DNA of 64,000 bases from Candidatus Solirubrobacter pratensis (GTDB lineage Bacteria; Actinomycetota; Thermoleophilia; Solirubrobacterales; Solirubrobacteraceae), in contig NZ_AUEK01000017.1 of NCBI RefSeq assembly GCF_000425945.1, positions 1 through 64,000 of the forward strand. The letters are read 5' to 3'. Below the pieces are notes generated by a model. The model saw only the letters and a list, made by a program, of their open reading frames with translations. It ran no database searches and was not told the DNA's origin. Below are positions 27,131-35,684 of this stretch, piece by piece. Position 1 is the first letter of the stretch; each line of letters begins with the position of its first letter. Made by a program: the position numbers and the translations under genes.

Positions 27131-28060
27131 TCAGGCGGCGCGCGGCGTACCGGCGAGCCGCGTGCCGACCGTGCCGGCGAGCAGGTCGATCTGCTCGCAT
27201 CGCGCCTGGCACGGGAAGGCGATGATGTCGTCAGCGCCCGCGGCGGCGAAGGTCTGCACGAGCTCGCGGACGGCCGCAGGGGCCGTCGCGGCGGCGCCGG
27301 CCACGCGCGCGGCGAGCGCGTCCCCCTGCCAGGCGTAGTAGCGCAGCCGCTCGCGCCGCGCGTGCTCGGCGGCGCCGGCGCCGAGCGAGAAGAAGAACAC
27401 GGCGACGATGCGCGGCCGGCCGGCATTCCCGTGGCGCGCCCACGCCTCGGCGAGCATCGCCTTGCCCGCCACGAGGTCGGCCGGATCGCCGACGCCGCCG
27501 TCGCCGCGGCCGCCCGCCACCGCGAGCGTCCACCCCGCTCTGTGGCGCGCGACGCGCTCAGCGGCATAGCGCGGGTCGCCGCCGATCAGCAGTTCCGGGC
27601 CGCCGGCGCGCACCCGCGCCGGGCCGATCGGCCCGTCGGTGCCGTAGCGCTCACCGGCCCAGATGCGGCGCAACTCGTCGAGCTGCTCGTCGAGCCGGCG
27701 GCCGCGGCCCGCGGTCGAGACGCCGGCGACTGCGAAGTCGTCCTCCCGGCCGCCGAGACCGATGCCGACGGTCAGCCGCCCGCCGGACAGCCGATCGAGC
27801 GTGGCGGCCTCCTTGGCGAGCAGCGCCGTCGGGCGGACCGGCCCGATCAGCACGGTCGTCATCAGCTCCACCCGCTCCGTGACGGCGGCGGCCGCCGCCA
27901 GCGCCAGCAGCGGGTCGTAGGAGTCATAGACGATCCGGTCGATCGTCGCGAGGCTTGCGAACCCCGCCCGCTCCGCGCGGCTCGCCCACTCGGTGATGAG
28001 GCCACCGGCGGCACCCGGTACCGCATTGGGCAACCCGATCCCGATGCGCACGCTCGCCAT
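27131..28060 (-). CDS. LLM-class (luciferase-like) F420/flavin-dependent oxidoreductase
   Basis: The 309-residue protein has the bacterial luciferase-like barrel: VRIGIGLPNAVPG at the N terminus, the strand with TIDRIVYDSYDPL, LMTTVLIGPVRPTALLAKEA (about 65-85), and the phosphate-binding LDRLSGGRLTVGIGLGGRED. These are the features of F420-dependent reductases and dehydrogenases common in actinobacteria. Substrate is unknown. The cofactor could also be FMN, which sequence alone does not settle. Confidence 0.87.
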   Translation of the reverse strand: MASVRIGIGLPNAVPGAAGGLITEWASRAERAGFASLATIDRIVYDSYDPLLALAAAAAVTERVELMTTVLIGPVRPTALLAKEAATLDRLSGGRLTVGIGLGGREDDFAVAGVSTAGRGRRLDEQLDELRRIWAGERYGTDGPIGPARVRAGGPELLIGGDPRYAAERVARHRAGWTLAVAGGRGDGGVGDPADLVAGKAMLAEAWARHGNAGRPRIVAVFFFSLGAGAAEHARRERLRYYAWQGDALAARVAGAAATAPAAVRELVQTFAAAGADDIIAFPCQARCEQIDLLAGTVGTRLAGTPRAA

Positions 28061-28176
28061 GAGCCCACGCTAGGCCCCGAACGACACCACGGGACGAACG
28101 TCAGCGGGGGATATAGACGAAGGTGCCGGGATGCGGGCCGGCCCGGCCGGCCTGCCCGCGGTCGAGCGCCGAGATC

Positions 28177-28731
28177 CTAGGCCCGCACCGCGGCCGTCGC
28201 CTTCTCGGCCAGTGCGATGGCGTCGTCGCGGATGACCTCGTGGTCGCCGACCTGGATCAGCAGCGGCGGAAATCCCGCGAGGTCCTGATTGAGGGGCGAC
28301 GCGGCCGCCGGATCCCCATGCGGGAGGAACAGCGGCACGTTCAGGAGCACCAGGTCCCGGGTCACGAACCCCTCGTTGGCCGCGTTCGTCCGCCACGACG
28401 CTCGCTCGCAGTTGAAGTCCACCAGCGGTGAGATCGCAACCGCCGCCGCCGGGAGCGGATGTCCGCCGTCGAGCAGCGCGGAGATGACGGCGCACACAAG
28501 GCCGCCGCCGGCCGACTCGCCGGCGAGGACGACGCCGGCCGGCGGCGTGCCGTTCTCGATCAGCCAGAGATACGCCGCGACGGCGTCCTGGACCATCGCG
28601 GGATACGGGTGCTCCGGGGCCAGCCGGTACCTCGGCAGGAGCGCGCGAGCGTGCGCGACGCGGCCCGAGTGCGCCGCCGGCGTAACGGCGACCTCCGGGC
28701 TACCGACCACGAAGCCGCCGCCGCCCCCCCC
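28177..28731 (-). pseudogene. Hormone-sensitive-lipase-type esterase relic
   Basis: The reading frame matches the HSL/family IV esterases from just after the oxyanion loop: GGGFVVGSPE, LLPRYRLAPEHPYPAMVQDA, the nucleophile AGESAGGGLV, and LLIQVGDHEVIRDDA with the catalytic Asp. It lacks everything before the HGGG loop, where the frame hits a TGA next to an 8-G run, and it ends before the catalytic His. Both ends are therefore broken. It may have been partly frame-shifted by the G-run. Confidence 0.75.
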
Positions 28732-28979
28732 TCATGCGATCGATCCCCTCGTCAGCATCGGAATCCGCCATGGTCACGACCATCCTCGTCTCCCGCGCGG
28801 TTGCGAAGCCGCGGAACCGCCTCGGGTGTGCGTCGAGACGGTGAGCGGCCATACGTTGGGCGACTCCGCGCCGAGAGCCGGCCGACGGCGGCACGCTCGT
28901 CGCCGCGGACATCCCGATCCTCGGGTTGCGGTCGACCGAGACTCAGGAACTTCCGAGCCTTCCCCGTCAACCTCGTCGC

Positions 28980-29678
28980 ATGACAAATAGAAGACTGAAC
29001 AGACTCCTCGCCATCGGCGCCACGGTCGTCGTGATCGGAGGCGGCGCCTACGGGGTCGTCGGCGCAACCTCAGGCTCAGCCGGTGCCGGCATGGTGCAGA
29101 CGGCCAGCGTGGCGGCGACGGCGACACCGGGATCCAACGCCCGGTCCGGACCGGCTGCCGGAGGCGTCGTCGGTACGGTCGCCAGCGTGTCGACGTCGGG
29201 CTTCACCGTGTCGACCTCGGCGGGTCAGAAGGTCACCGTCAAGAAGTCGTCTTCCACGAAATATCGGACGGCGACCCGCTCGACCTCGGCAAGTGCCGTT
29301 ACCAAGGGCAAGCACGTCCTCGTCCTCGGGAAGACCGACGGGACGACTATCACGGCATCGCAGGTCATCGTGCAACCGGCGAGCGGCGGGTCCGCGACGT
29401 ACTCGCCGTCGAAGGTGATCGCCTTCAAGCGTGGAGCACCGGCCACGTCGAAGCAGGACGGCCAGATCCCGGCGAACTACACCGAGGGCTCGGGGACGAT
29501 CGTCAGCGGCACGACGGCGAACAAGGCGACCGAAGCCGCACTGGCCGCCTACCCAGGCGGCGTCGTCGACCGCGTCGTCAAGCTCAGCAACGGCGAGTAC
29601 GAGGTCCACAACATCGGCGTCAGCTGGCCCCACCACATCTTCGTCAGCAAGAGCTTCAAGGTCGTCGGCGCCAACTAG
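28980..29678 (+). CDS. Membrane-anchored DUF5666/PepSY-like protein
   Basis: The 232-residue protein has a short basic start, one membrane segment (LLAIGATVVVIGGGAYGVV), a beta domain like DUF5666 (GGVVGTVASVSTSGFTV, GKHVLVLGKTDGTTI), and a C-terminal PepSY-like region (AALAAYPGGVVDRVVKLSNG, YEVHNIG). The same N-terminal and beta layout is found in the exporter-linked protein at 26017-26550. PepSY domains often modulate peptidases or bind envelope ligands. An in-frame GTG at 28926 could add 18 residues; the ATG at 28980 starts just before the basic/hydrophobic signal. Confidence 0.7.
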   Translation: MTNRRLNRLLAIGATVVVIGGGAYGVVGATSGSAGAGMVQTASVAATATPGSNARSGPAAGGVVGTVASVSTSGFTVSTSAGQKVTVKKSSSTKYRTATRSTSASAVTKGKHVLVLGKTDGTTITASQVIVQPASGGSATYSPSKVIAFKRGAPATSKQDGQIPANYTEGSGTIVSGTTANKATEAALAAYPGGVVDRVVKLSNGEYEVHNIGVSWPHHIFVSKSFKVVGAN

Positions 29679-29683
29679 CGTTT

Positions 29684-29705
29684 GATCATTCCACTCGACC
29701 GATCG
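29684..29705 (+). promoter_or_regulatory. Putative LysR operator, copy 1
   Basis: The 22-bp string GATCATTC-N5-GACCGATCG lies 27 nt before the LysR start. The identical arms with the same 5-nt spacer recur at 30673-30694, before the thiamine enzyme gene. The sharing suggests a binding site of the regulator, which would then control itself and its target. Confidence 0.55.
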
Positions 29706-29731
29706 AAGCCTTCGATTACGATCGGCAATGA

Positions 29732-30640
29732 ATGGATCTCGCGCTCCTTCGCTCGTTCCTCGAGGTCGCGGAGCGGCTGCACTTCGGCCACGCGGCCAAC
29801 CGGCTGAGCATCAGCCAGCCGACGCTGAGCCATCAGATCCGGCGCTTGGAGGAGTACGTCGGCGCGCCGCTGTTCGATCGGACGAGCCGGAGCGTGCGAT
29901 TGACCGAGGCGGGACACGCGCTCGTGCCGGAGGCGCGCCGCGTCATGATCGACGTCGAGCGCGCGCTCACCCAGACGCGGACCGCCGCGTCCGGCGGAGC
30001 GGGGCACTTGTCGATCGCCTCCATCGGCGCCGGACTGAACAGCCTGATCCCGCTGATCGTCAGGCGGCTGCGCGACCGCGTCCCGGGCGTCGCCGTGCAG
30101 ATCGTGCAGATGGGCACGCCGGAGCTCTTGAGCCATCTGCGTATGCGGGAGATCGACTTCGGCATCGTACGCTCGGCCGACGGGGCGGCCGGCGTGCGCA
30201 TCGAGACGCTCGTCGACGAGCCGATGGTCGCGGTGCTGCCGGCCGGTCACCGCCTGGCGCGAGACGCTGCCGTCGTCGCGTCCGACATGCGCGACGAGGA
30301 CTTCGTGCTGTGGCCGCGCACGTCGAACCCGGTCTTCCACGACCAGGTGCTCGCGCTGTGTCACGCCGAGGGCTTCGTCCCCCGCGTCGTGATGGAGGGG
30401 GCGGACATCGAGACCCAGCTCGGACTCGTGAGCGCCGGGATCGGCGTGTCGATGCAGCCCGCCTCGTTCGCCAACCTCGGTCGCAGCGGCGTCGTGTGGC
30501 GCCCCCTGCACGGCGAGTCGCCGACCTCGTCACTGCAGATGAGCTGGTGCGAGCCGGTGCGTACGCCGCTGATCCTGATGGCGACGGAGATCGCGCGGGA
30601 GCTTGGAGCGGCGTGGACGCTCCCGCAACCGCGGGCCTAG
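29732..30640 (+). CDS. LysR-family transcriptional regulator
   Basis: The 302-residue protein has the LysR winged helix at the N terminus (LALLRSFLEVAERLHFGHAA, LSISQPTLSHQIRRLEEYVG) and a two-lobe effector domain (from about 90) with VAVLPAGHRLA and LVSAGIGVSMQPAS. It is followed after 80 nt by a thiamine-diphosphate enzyme on the same strand. The shared 22-bp repeat in front of both genes supports autoregulation plus control of that operon. The ligand is unknown. Confidence 0.92.
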   Translation: MDLALLRSFLEVAERLHFGHAANRLSISQPTLSHQIRRLEEYVGAPLFDRTSRSVRLTEAGHALVPEARRVMIDVERALTQTRTAASGGAGHLSIASIGAGLNSLIPLIVRRLRDRVPGVAVQIVQMGTPELLSHLRMREIDFGIVRSADGAAGVRIETLVDEPMVAVLPAGHRLARDAAVVASDMRDEDFVLWPRTSNPVFHDQVLALCHAEGFVPRVVMEGADIETQLGLVSAGIGVSMQPASFANLGRSGVVWRPLHGESPTSSLQMSWCEPVRTPLILMATEIARELGAAWTLPQPRA

Positions 30641-30642
30641 GT

Positions 30643-30667
30643 CTTTGATGCGCCGATTGCATCGAAG
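30643..30667 (+). promoter_or_regulatory. LysR-type dyad upstream of the thiamine enzyme gene
   Basis: CTTTGATGC and GCATCGAAG form an inverted repeat with a 7-nt spacer and a single mismatch, including the T-N11-A geometry typical for LysR proteins. It lies just after the LysR stop and upstream of the copy-2 repeat. Confidence 0.5.
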
Positions 30668-30672
30668 ATGTG

Positions 30673-30694
30673 GATCATTCGATTGGACCGATCG
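30673..30694 (+). promoter_or_regulatory. Putative LysR operator, copy 2
   Basis: GATCATTC-N5-GACCGATCG, the same arms and spacing as 29684-29705. If this is an operator, the thiamine enzyme must start downstream, which favours the GTG at 30721 over an in-frame GTG at 30670. Confidence 0.55.
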
Positions 30695-30720
30695 CCGCCT
30701 CCGCCGTTACGTTGCCCCAG

Positions 30721-32325
30721 GTGGACGCGTCACCCACGGTCGCCGAGGCGATCGCCGCCGAGATCGTCCGCGCCGGCGTCGCGCGGGTCTTCGGCTTCCC
30801 CGGCGGAGGCGGCAACCTCGACCTGATGGACGCGTTCGGCGCGGCCGGCGTCGAGTTCGTCCTGGCGCGGAGCGAGGGATCCGCGGCGCTGATGGGTTGC
30901 GCGCACGCGGAGCTGACAGGCCGGCCCGCCGTCGTCGTCGTCGGGAGCGGCCCGGGACTCGCGAGCGTGGTCAACGGCGTCGCCAATGCTCACCTCGACC
31001 GCGTGCCGCTGGTCGTGATCTCCGATCGGCAGACGGACGCTGAGGCTGCCACGACGGGGCATCAGCTGCTCGACCAGCGCGCGCTGCTCGCGCCCGTCAC
31101 GAAATGGGGGACGACGCTCCAGTCCGCGGGCGCGGCGAGCAGCATGCGCCGCGCGCTCGGGGTCGCGTCGGCGTACCCGCGCGGCCCGGTGCACCTCGAT
31201 CTCCCACGGGCGACGGCGGGCGAGCCCGCCCGCCCGGGGCCTGAGCCCGAGCTCCAGCCGGGCGCCGTCACCGCCGACCTCGACGCGATCGCGACCGGCT
31301 TGGGCGCAGCTGAGCGGCCGCTGCTCCTGATCGGGCTGGAGGCGGCCCGCGGCGTCGATCAGCGCGACGTCGTCGAGCTGGTGCGAAGGCTCCGCTGTCC
31401 CGTCCTGACCACGTACAAGGCGAAAGGCGTCGTCCCCGAGAGCGACGGCGCGTGGGCCGGAATCCTCAGCGGCGGCGAGCTCGAGCGCCCGCTGCTGGAG
31501 CGCGCGGACGCGCTGCTCGGCGTCGGCCTGGACCCCGTCGAGCTGCTGACCAAGCCGTGGCCGTATGAAGCGCCCTTCTACGCGCTGCGCGAGGCCGGGC
31601 TCGGGGACGAGTACTTCGCTCCGGCGGCGTCGGCGGCCGGAGCGCTCGGCGAGCTCGCCGCGCAGCTCTGGCGGGCGCTTCCGGAGCGGACCACCGGCAC
31701 CTGGACGCGCGCGGAGATCGAGCGGTGCCGCGACGGCGTGCTGCCCGCGCTCGACATCCGTGCCGACCACCTCAACGCCGGCGCCGTCGTCGACATCGTC
31801 CGCCGCCACGCTCCCGACGCGATCGTCGCCGTCGACGCAGGCGCGCACATGCTGCCCGTCACCACGACCTGGCGGGTCGAGCGACCCGGGCGCTTCCTCA
31901 TCTCCAACGGCCTGGCGACGATGGGCTTCGCGGTTCCCGCCGCGATCGCCGCCGCCGCCCTGGATCGGGACGCGGTCGTGGTCGCGTTCACCGGCGACGG
32001 CGGCCTCGCATACAACCTCGCCGAGCTCGAGACCGCCCGGCGGCTCGGCGTCCGCGTCGTCGTGGTCGTCTTCAACGATTCGAGCCTGAGCCTGATCCGG
32101 ATCAAGCTCCAGGCCACAGGGCGCCCGGGAACTTCGCTGGACCTCGCCGAGACCGACTTCTCGGCGCTGGCGCGCGGCTTCGGGTGCGAGGGGGAGATCG
32201 CGCGCACGCCGCAAGAGCTGTCGGACGCGATGGCTCGCGCCCTCGCCCGCGAGCACAGCACGGTCCTCGACGCCCGGCTGTCCGGCCTCGAGTACGGACC
32301 GCTGCTGAAGGTCATCCGCGGGTGA
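30721..32325 (+). CDS. Thiamine-diphosphate enzyme, acetolactate-synthase-like
   Basis: The 534-residue protein has the three ThDP-enzyme domains: the PYR domain with VARVFGFPGGGGNLDLMD and the activating Glu in ARSEGSAALMG, a central nucleotide-like domain, and the PP domain with GDGGLAYNLAELETARRLG ending in the metal-binding N (VFNDSS). Such enzymes decarboxylate or ligate 2-oxo acids. Because it sits with a ligase and an amidohydrolase and not with valine genes, a catabolic oxo-acid decarboxylase or carboligase is more likely than branched-chain synthesis. It overlaps the next gene by 4 nt. Confidence 0.87.
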   Translation: MDASPTVAEAIAAEIVRAGVARVFGFPGGGGNLDLMDAFGAAGVEFVLARSEGSAALMGCAHAELTGRPAVVVVGSGPGLASVVNGVANAHLDRVPLVVISDRQTDAEAATTGHQLLDQRALLAPVTKWGTTLQSAGAASSMRRALGVASAYPRGPVHLDLPRATAGEPARPGPEPELQPGAVTADLDAIATGLGAAERPLLLIGLEAARGVDQRDVVELVRRLRCPVLTTYKAKGVVPESDGAWAGILSGGELERPLLERADALLGVGLDPVELLTKPWPYEAPFYALREAGLGDEYFAPAASAAGALGELAAQLWRALPERTTGTWTRAEIERCRDGVLPALDIRADHLNAGAVVDIVRRHAPDAIVAVDAGAHMLPVTTTWRVERPGRFLISNGLATMGFAVPAAIAAAALDRDAVVVAFTGDGGLAYNLAELETARRLGVRVVVVVFNDSSLSLIRIKLQATGRPGTSLDLAETDFSALARGFGCEGEIARTPQELSDAMARALAREHSTVLDARLSGLEYGPLLKVIRG

Positions 32326-33716
32326 CCGCCGCTCGCTCGTGGCGTCCGGCGTGCGAGGATGCGCACGTGCTCGCGTCGCCAGGCGCTGAATCGACTGTGG
32401 CGGAGGGCGACGAGCTGGTCGCGTTCCTGTACGCCGACCTCTCGGGGCTGAATCGGGGGAGAGCGGTCCCGCTGCGCAATCTCGAGCGCAGCCTCCGAAC
32501 CGGCGTCGGCTGGGTCCCCGCGGACCAGGCGATCACCGTCCTCGGACCGCTCGCGGAGCCGAACCCGTGGGGTTCGCTCGGGGACCTGCGGCTGGTGCCG
32601 GACCCCGAGACGCGCACCAGGGTGGACCTGTGGCCGGACCTGCCGCCGCTGCACTTCATGCTCTGCGATGCGCTCGACCTCGACGGCGAACCGTGGGATG
32701 CGTGCCCGCGCTTCCTGTTGCGGGGCGCGCTCGAGCGGCTCGAGCGCGAGACCGGCCTGCGGCTGTGGGCCGCGTTCGAGCACGAGTTCGTGCTGCAGGG
32801 ACACAGCCCCGCGCCGCCGCCGGCGTTCAGCATGGAGGCGCTGCGGCTGGCGGAGCCGATGGGCACGCAGGTCGCGGCCGCCCTTCGGCTCGCGGGCCTC
32901 CATCTGGAGAACTTCCTGCCCGAGTACGGCGACGACCAGTTCGAGGTCACCGTCGCCCCGCGCACGGCGCTCGCGGCGGCCGACGCGGCCTCGATCGTCC
33001 GCGAGCTCGTGCGCGAGATCGCGCGCCGTCGCGGCTGGCGCGCGAGCTTCGCGCCGCTCATGCGCCCCGACGGCTCGGGCAACGGCGTGCACGTACACAT
33101 GAGCTTCCGCGACGCCGACGGCGCGCCCGCCACCCACGACCACGAGCGCCCAGGCGGGCTCAGCCTCGTCGCCGGCCGGTTCGCCGCCGGGGTGCTGGCG
33201 CACCTGCCGGCGATCTGCGCGGCCGGCGCCCCGACGCCGGTGTCCTACCTGCGGCTCGTGCCGCACCGCTGGAGCGCCGGCGCGGCCTGCCTCGCGGCGG
33301 GCAACCGCGAGGCCGTGCTGCGCATCCCCACACCGACGGCCTTCGGCGGCGCCGATCCGGCCGCCCAGGCACGCCTGGAGCTCCGCGCCGCCGACGGCGC
33401 GTGCTCGCCGCACCTCCTGCTGGCGCTCGTCGTGCTCGCCGGGCTCGCGGGCATCCGTGAGCGGCTCGAGCCCCCTCCGGTGGTCATTGGCGACTTCTAC
33501 TCGCTGCCCGAGGATGAGCTGCGCCGGCTCGCGATCGGCCGGATGCCCGGCTCGCTGGCTGAGGCGGTCGACGGGTTCGAAACCGACGCGGTCGTCCAGA
33601 CCGCGGTGCCGCGTGACCTGCGCGACGCCTACGCGGCGATGAAGCGCACCGAGATCGCCCTGCTCGAGGCGAGCTCGGACGAGGAAGGCTGCGCGCGCTA
33701 TGCGCGCATCTACTGA
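32322..33716 (+). CDS. Glutamine-synthetase-like gamma-glutamyl ligase
   Basis: The 464-residue protein has a GS N-terminal beta-grasp segment (FLYADLSGLNRGRAVP) and the GS catalytic barrel: AFEHEFVL (metal Glu), PEYGDDQFEVTVAPRTAL, GNGVHVHMSF (catalytic His) and the Arg of GNREAVLRIP. It is closer in style to PuuA-type gamma-glutamylpolyamine or gamma-glutamylanilide ligases than to biosynthetic GS, since the adenylylation loop is lacking. It would join glutamate to an amine using ATP. The GTG at 32322 overlaps the thiamine enzyme stop; the end overlaps the M20 gene by 17 nt. Confidence 0.85.
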   Translation: MTAARSWRPACEDAHVLASPGAESTVAEGDELVAFLYADLSGLNRGRAVPLRNLERSLRTGVGWVPADQAITVLGPLAEPNPWGSLGDLRLVPDPETRTRVDLWPDLPPLHFMLCDALDLDGEPWDACPRFLLRGALERLERETGLRLWAAFEHEFVLQGHSPAPPPAFSMEALRLAEPMGTQVAAALRLAGLHLENFLPEYGDDQFEVTVAPRTALAAADAASIVRELVREIARRRGWRASFAPLMRPDGSGNGVHVHMSFRDADGAPATHDHERPGGLSLVAGRFAAGVLAHLPAICAAGAPTPVSYLRLVPHRWSAGAACLAAGNREAVLRIPTPTAFGGADPAAQARLELRAADGACSPHLLLALVVLAGLAGIRERLEPPPVVIGDFYSLPEDELRRLAIGRMPGSLAEAVDGFETDAVVQTAVPRDLRDAYAAMKRTEIALLEASSDEEGCARYARIY

Positions 33717-34914
33717 CACGGCCGCCGAGCTGCTCGGCCGGCTGCTGGAGGCGCTCGAGCCCGAGCTCGCGGCCGCCGAGGCGCTGCGCGAGCGCCTCCA
33801 CGCCCGCCCGGAGCTGGCCCACGCCGAGCACGAGACCGCCGCCACGGTGCTCGCGGCGCTCGAGGCCGACGATGCCGAGCGCGTGGTCGGCACGGGAATC
33901 CTGGCGCGGCTCGGTCCGCGTGGCGGAGGAGCCGTGGCGCTGCGCGCGGAGCTGGATGCCCTGGCGCTGACCGAGCGCACCGGCGCAGCGTTCGCCGCGA
34001 GCCCCGGCGCGATGCACGCGTGCGGGCACGACGTGCACATGGCCGCGCTCGTCGCGCTGTTCCGCGCCGCGCGGCGCGTGGAGGACACGCTGCCCGCACC
34101 GCTGGTGGCGATCTTCCAGCCGAGCGAGGAGGACTATCCCTCGGGCGCGGTGCGGCTGATCTCGGAGGGCGGGCTGGAAGCCGTCGAGACCGTCGTCGCG
34201 GCGCACGTGCATCCCGAAGTCGCGCCCGGCGCCGTCACGGCCGACGACGGGCCGGTCAACGCGTCGTCGGACAACTTCCTGGTCGTGATCGAGGGTCACG
34301 GCGGCCACGCCGCGTACCCGCACGCGACGCGCGACCCCGTGGTCGTGCTGGCAGAGGTCGTGGTCGCGCTCCAGACGCTCGTCGCGCGCACCGTCGACCC
34401 GCTGCACAGCGCGGTGCTCAGCGTCACGCGGCTGATGGCGGGCACGGCCGAGAACGTCGTGCCGGAAGAGGCTCGCGCCGCGGGCACGCTGCGGGCGCTC
34501 CAGCCCGAGGTCAGGCCGCAGCTCAAGGAGCGGCTACGCGAGCTCGTCGAGCACGTCGCGGCTGCGCACGGCTGCGCGGGACGCGTCGAGCTGACCGAAG
34601 GCGAGCCGGCGATCGTCAACGACCCGCACCTGACCGCCCGCGTGCGGCCGCTGCTCGTCGCGGCCGGACTGCCGGTGGCGTCGCCGATGCGCTCGTGCGG
34701 CTCCGACGACTTCGGCATGTTCGGGGCGGCCGCCCGACTGCTCTTGCTCTTCGTCGGCTTCGAGCTCGCGCCCGGAGCGCCACGCGTGCCGCTGCACCAT
34801 CCGCGCTTCCTGCCCGCGACGGCGACGGTGCGGCCCGTCGCGCGCGCCCTCGCCGCCGCCTATGCGGCGGCGGCGAGCGGCTCGCTGCCGTTGTCCCAGT
34901 CGCGCAGCTCGTAG
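33700..34914 (+). CDS. M20-family amidohydrolase
   Basis: The 404-residue protein matches the amidohydrolase branch of M20 (hippurate or indole-acetyl-amino-acid hydrolases): ALRAELDALALTE, the metal-binding MHACGHDVHMAALV (Cys, His, His), the general base in FQPSEEDYPSGA, a dimerisation domain around GHGGHAAYPHATRDP, and the late ligand His in VPLHHPRFLP. It cleaves an N-acyl amino acid or similar amide. It follows the gamma-glutamyl-ligase-like gene in the same operon, and its 3' end converges with and overlaps the next minus-strand gene by 55 nt. Confidence 0.92.
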   Translation: MRASTDTAAELLGRLLEALEPELAAAEALRERLHARPELAHAEHETAATVLAALEADDAERVVGTGILARLGPRGGGAVALRAELDALALTERTGAAFAASPGAMHACGHDVHMAALVALFRAARRVEDTLPAPLVAIFQPSEEDYPSGAVRLISEGGLEAVETVVAAHVHPEVAPGAVTADDGPVNASSDNFLVVIEGHGGHAAYPHATRDPVVVLAEVVVALQTLVARTVDPLHSAVLSVTRLMAGTAENVVPEEARAAGTLRALQPEVRPQLKERLRELVEHVAAAHGCAGRVELTEGEPAIVNDPHLTARVRPLLVAAGLPVASPMRSCGSDDFGMFGAAARLLLLFVGFELAPGAPRVPLHHPRFLPATATVRPVARALAAAYAAAASGSLPLSQSRSS

Positions 34915-35684
34915 CCGTCGGCCTCCAGCTGCGCCCGCAGCGCGCCGGCCTCCTCCCTGCGGCACACACACAGCACCCCGCCCTCGCGGCCGTCGCGCCG
35001 CTCGAGCGCCGCGGCGACGGCCGCCGGCGGCTGCAGGTGCAACCCGTTCCAGCCGAGCGAGCGGTACGTGTCGCGAATGCCGACGAGCGTGCCGCCCGCG
35101 CCGCGGACGAGCAGGGAGAGCGAGACGAAGTGTCCCTCGTCCCACTCGCACGGCGGCCCCTCGACCGCCTCTCCGGCGAGCACCGAGAACAGCAGCGTGG
35201 GCGAGGGATGCGTCGCCCACAGCGGCCCGGTGCGCAAGTTGGCGACCAGCACCGCGTCGGGTGCGAGATCGAGCGCGCGCTCCATCAGTCCGGTCACGGT
35301 GGCGGCGGTCCACGGGCCCGCCACCGGCACCGCCGTCAGCGTCCCGCCCGAGATCCGCTCGACCGCGCCGCCCAGCGGCGGGGCCGCGGTCCCCGCGGTG
35401 CCGGGATCGTCAGCGAAGGGCAGCTCGAGCCGGTAGTCCGCGCGAGAGCGCTCGCCCGGAGGGACCCACTGCAGCGGGTCGCCTTCGGCAAGGGTGGTTC
35501 CCGCCTCTCGGGCGACGAGGTCCTGGTCGACCGGCTCGCCCTCATGCTCGCGCACCCCGTGGGCCCGCAGCGCCAGGCAGGTCCAGAACGCGCCGCACAG
35601 CTGATCCTTCTGCGGCAGCTCGGCGTCGTGCTCGGCCGCGATCGCGGCGGGGCCGTGGACGCGGACGTCGGCGGCGTCAGGCAT
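34860..35684 (-). CDS. Papain-like candidate hydrolase, possibly DUF6885
   Basis: I do not recognise this 274-residue protein with certainty; it resembles DUF6885. The N-terminal LPQKDQLCGAFW pairs a Gln with a Cys five residues on, as in C39/papain-type cysteine peptidases. A later WDEGHFVSLSLLVRG offers a His, and LVGIRDTYRSLGWNG an Asp. Those residues could form a Q-C-H-D catalytic set. No signal or membrane segment is seen. It is the last gene of a six-gene coupled operon; its ATG overlaps the nitrilase stop. An amide- or peptide-bond hydrolase or a transferase would fit the neighbourhood. Confidence 0.6.
   Translation of the reverse strand: MPDAADVRVHGPAAIAAEHDAELPQKDQLCGAFWTCLALRAHGVREHEGEPVDQDLVAREAGTTLAEGDPLQWVPPGERSRADYRLELPFADDPGTAGTAAPPLGGAVERISGGTLTAVPVAGPWTAATVTGLMERALDLAPDAVLVANLRTGPLWATHPSPTLLFSVLAGEAVEGPPCEWDEGHFVSLSLLVRGAGGTLVGIRDTYRSLGWNGLHLQPPAAVAAALERRDGREGGVLCVCRREEAGALRAQLEADGYELRDWDNGSEPLAAAA

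Noticed and set aside
30721..32325. Biosynthetic acetolactate synthase for branched-chain amino acids
   Set aside because: No small regulatory subunit gene or ilvC-like gene is adjacent; the neighbours are catabolic.
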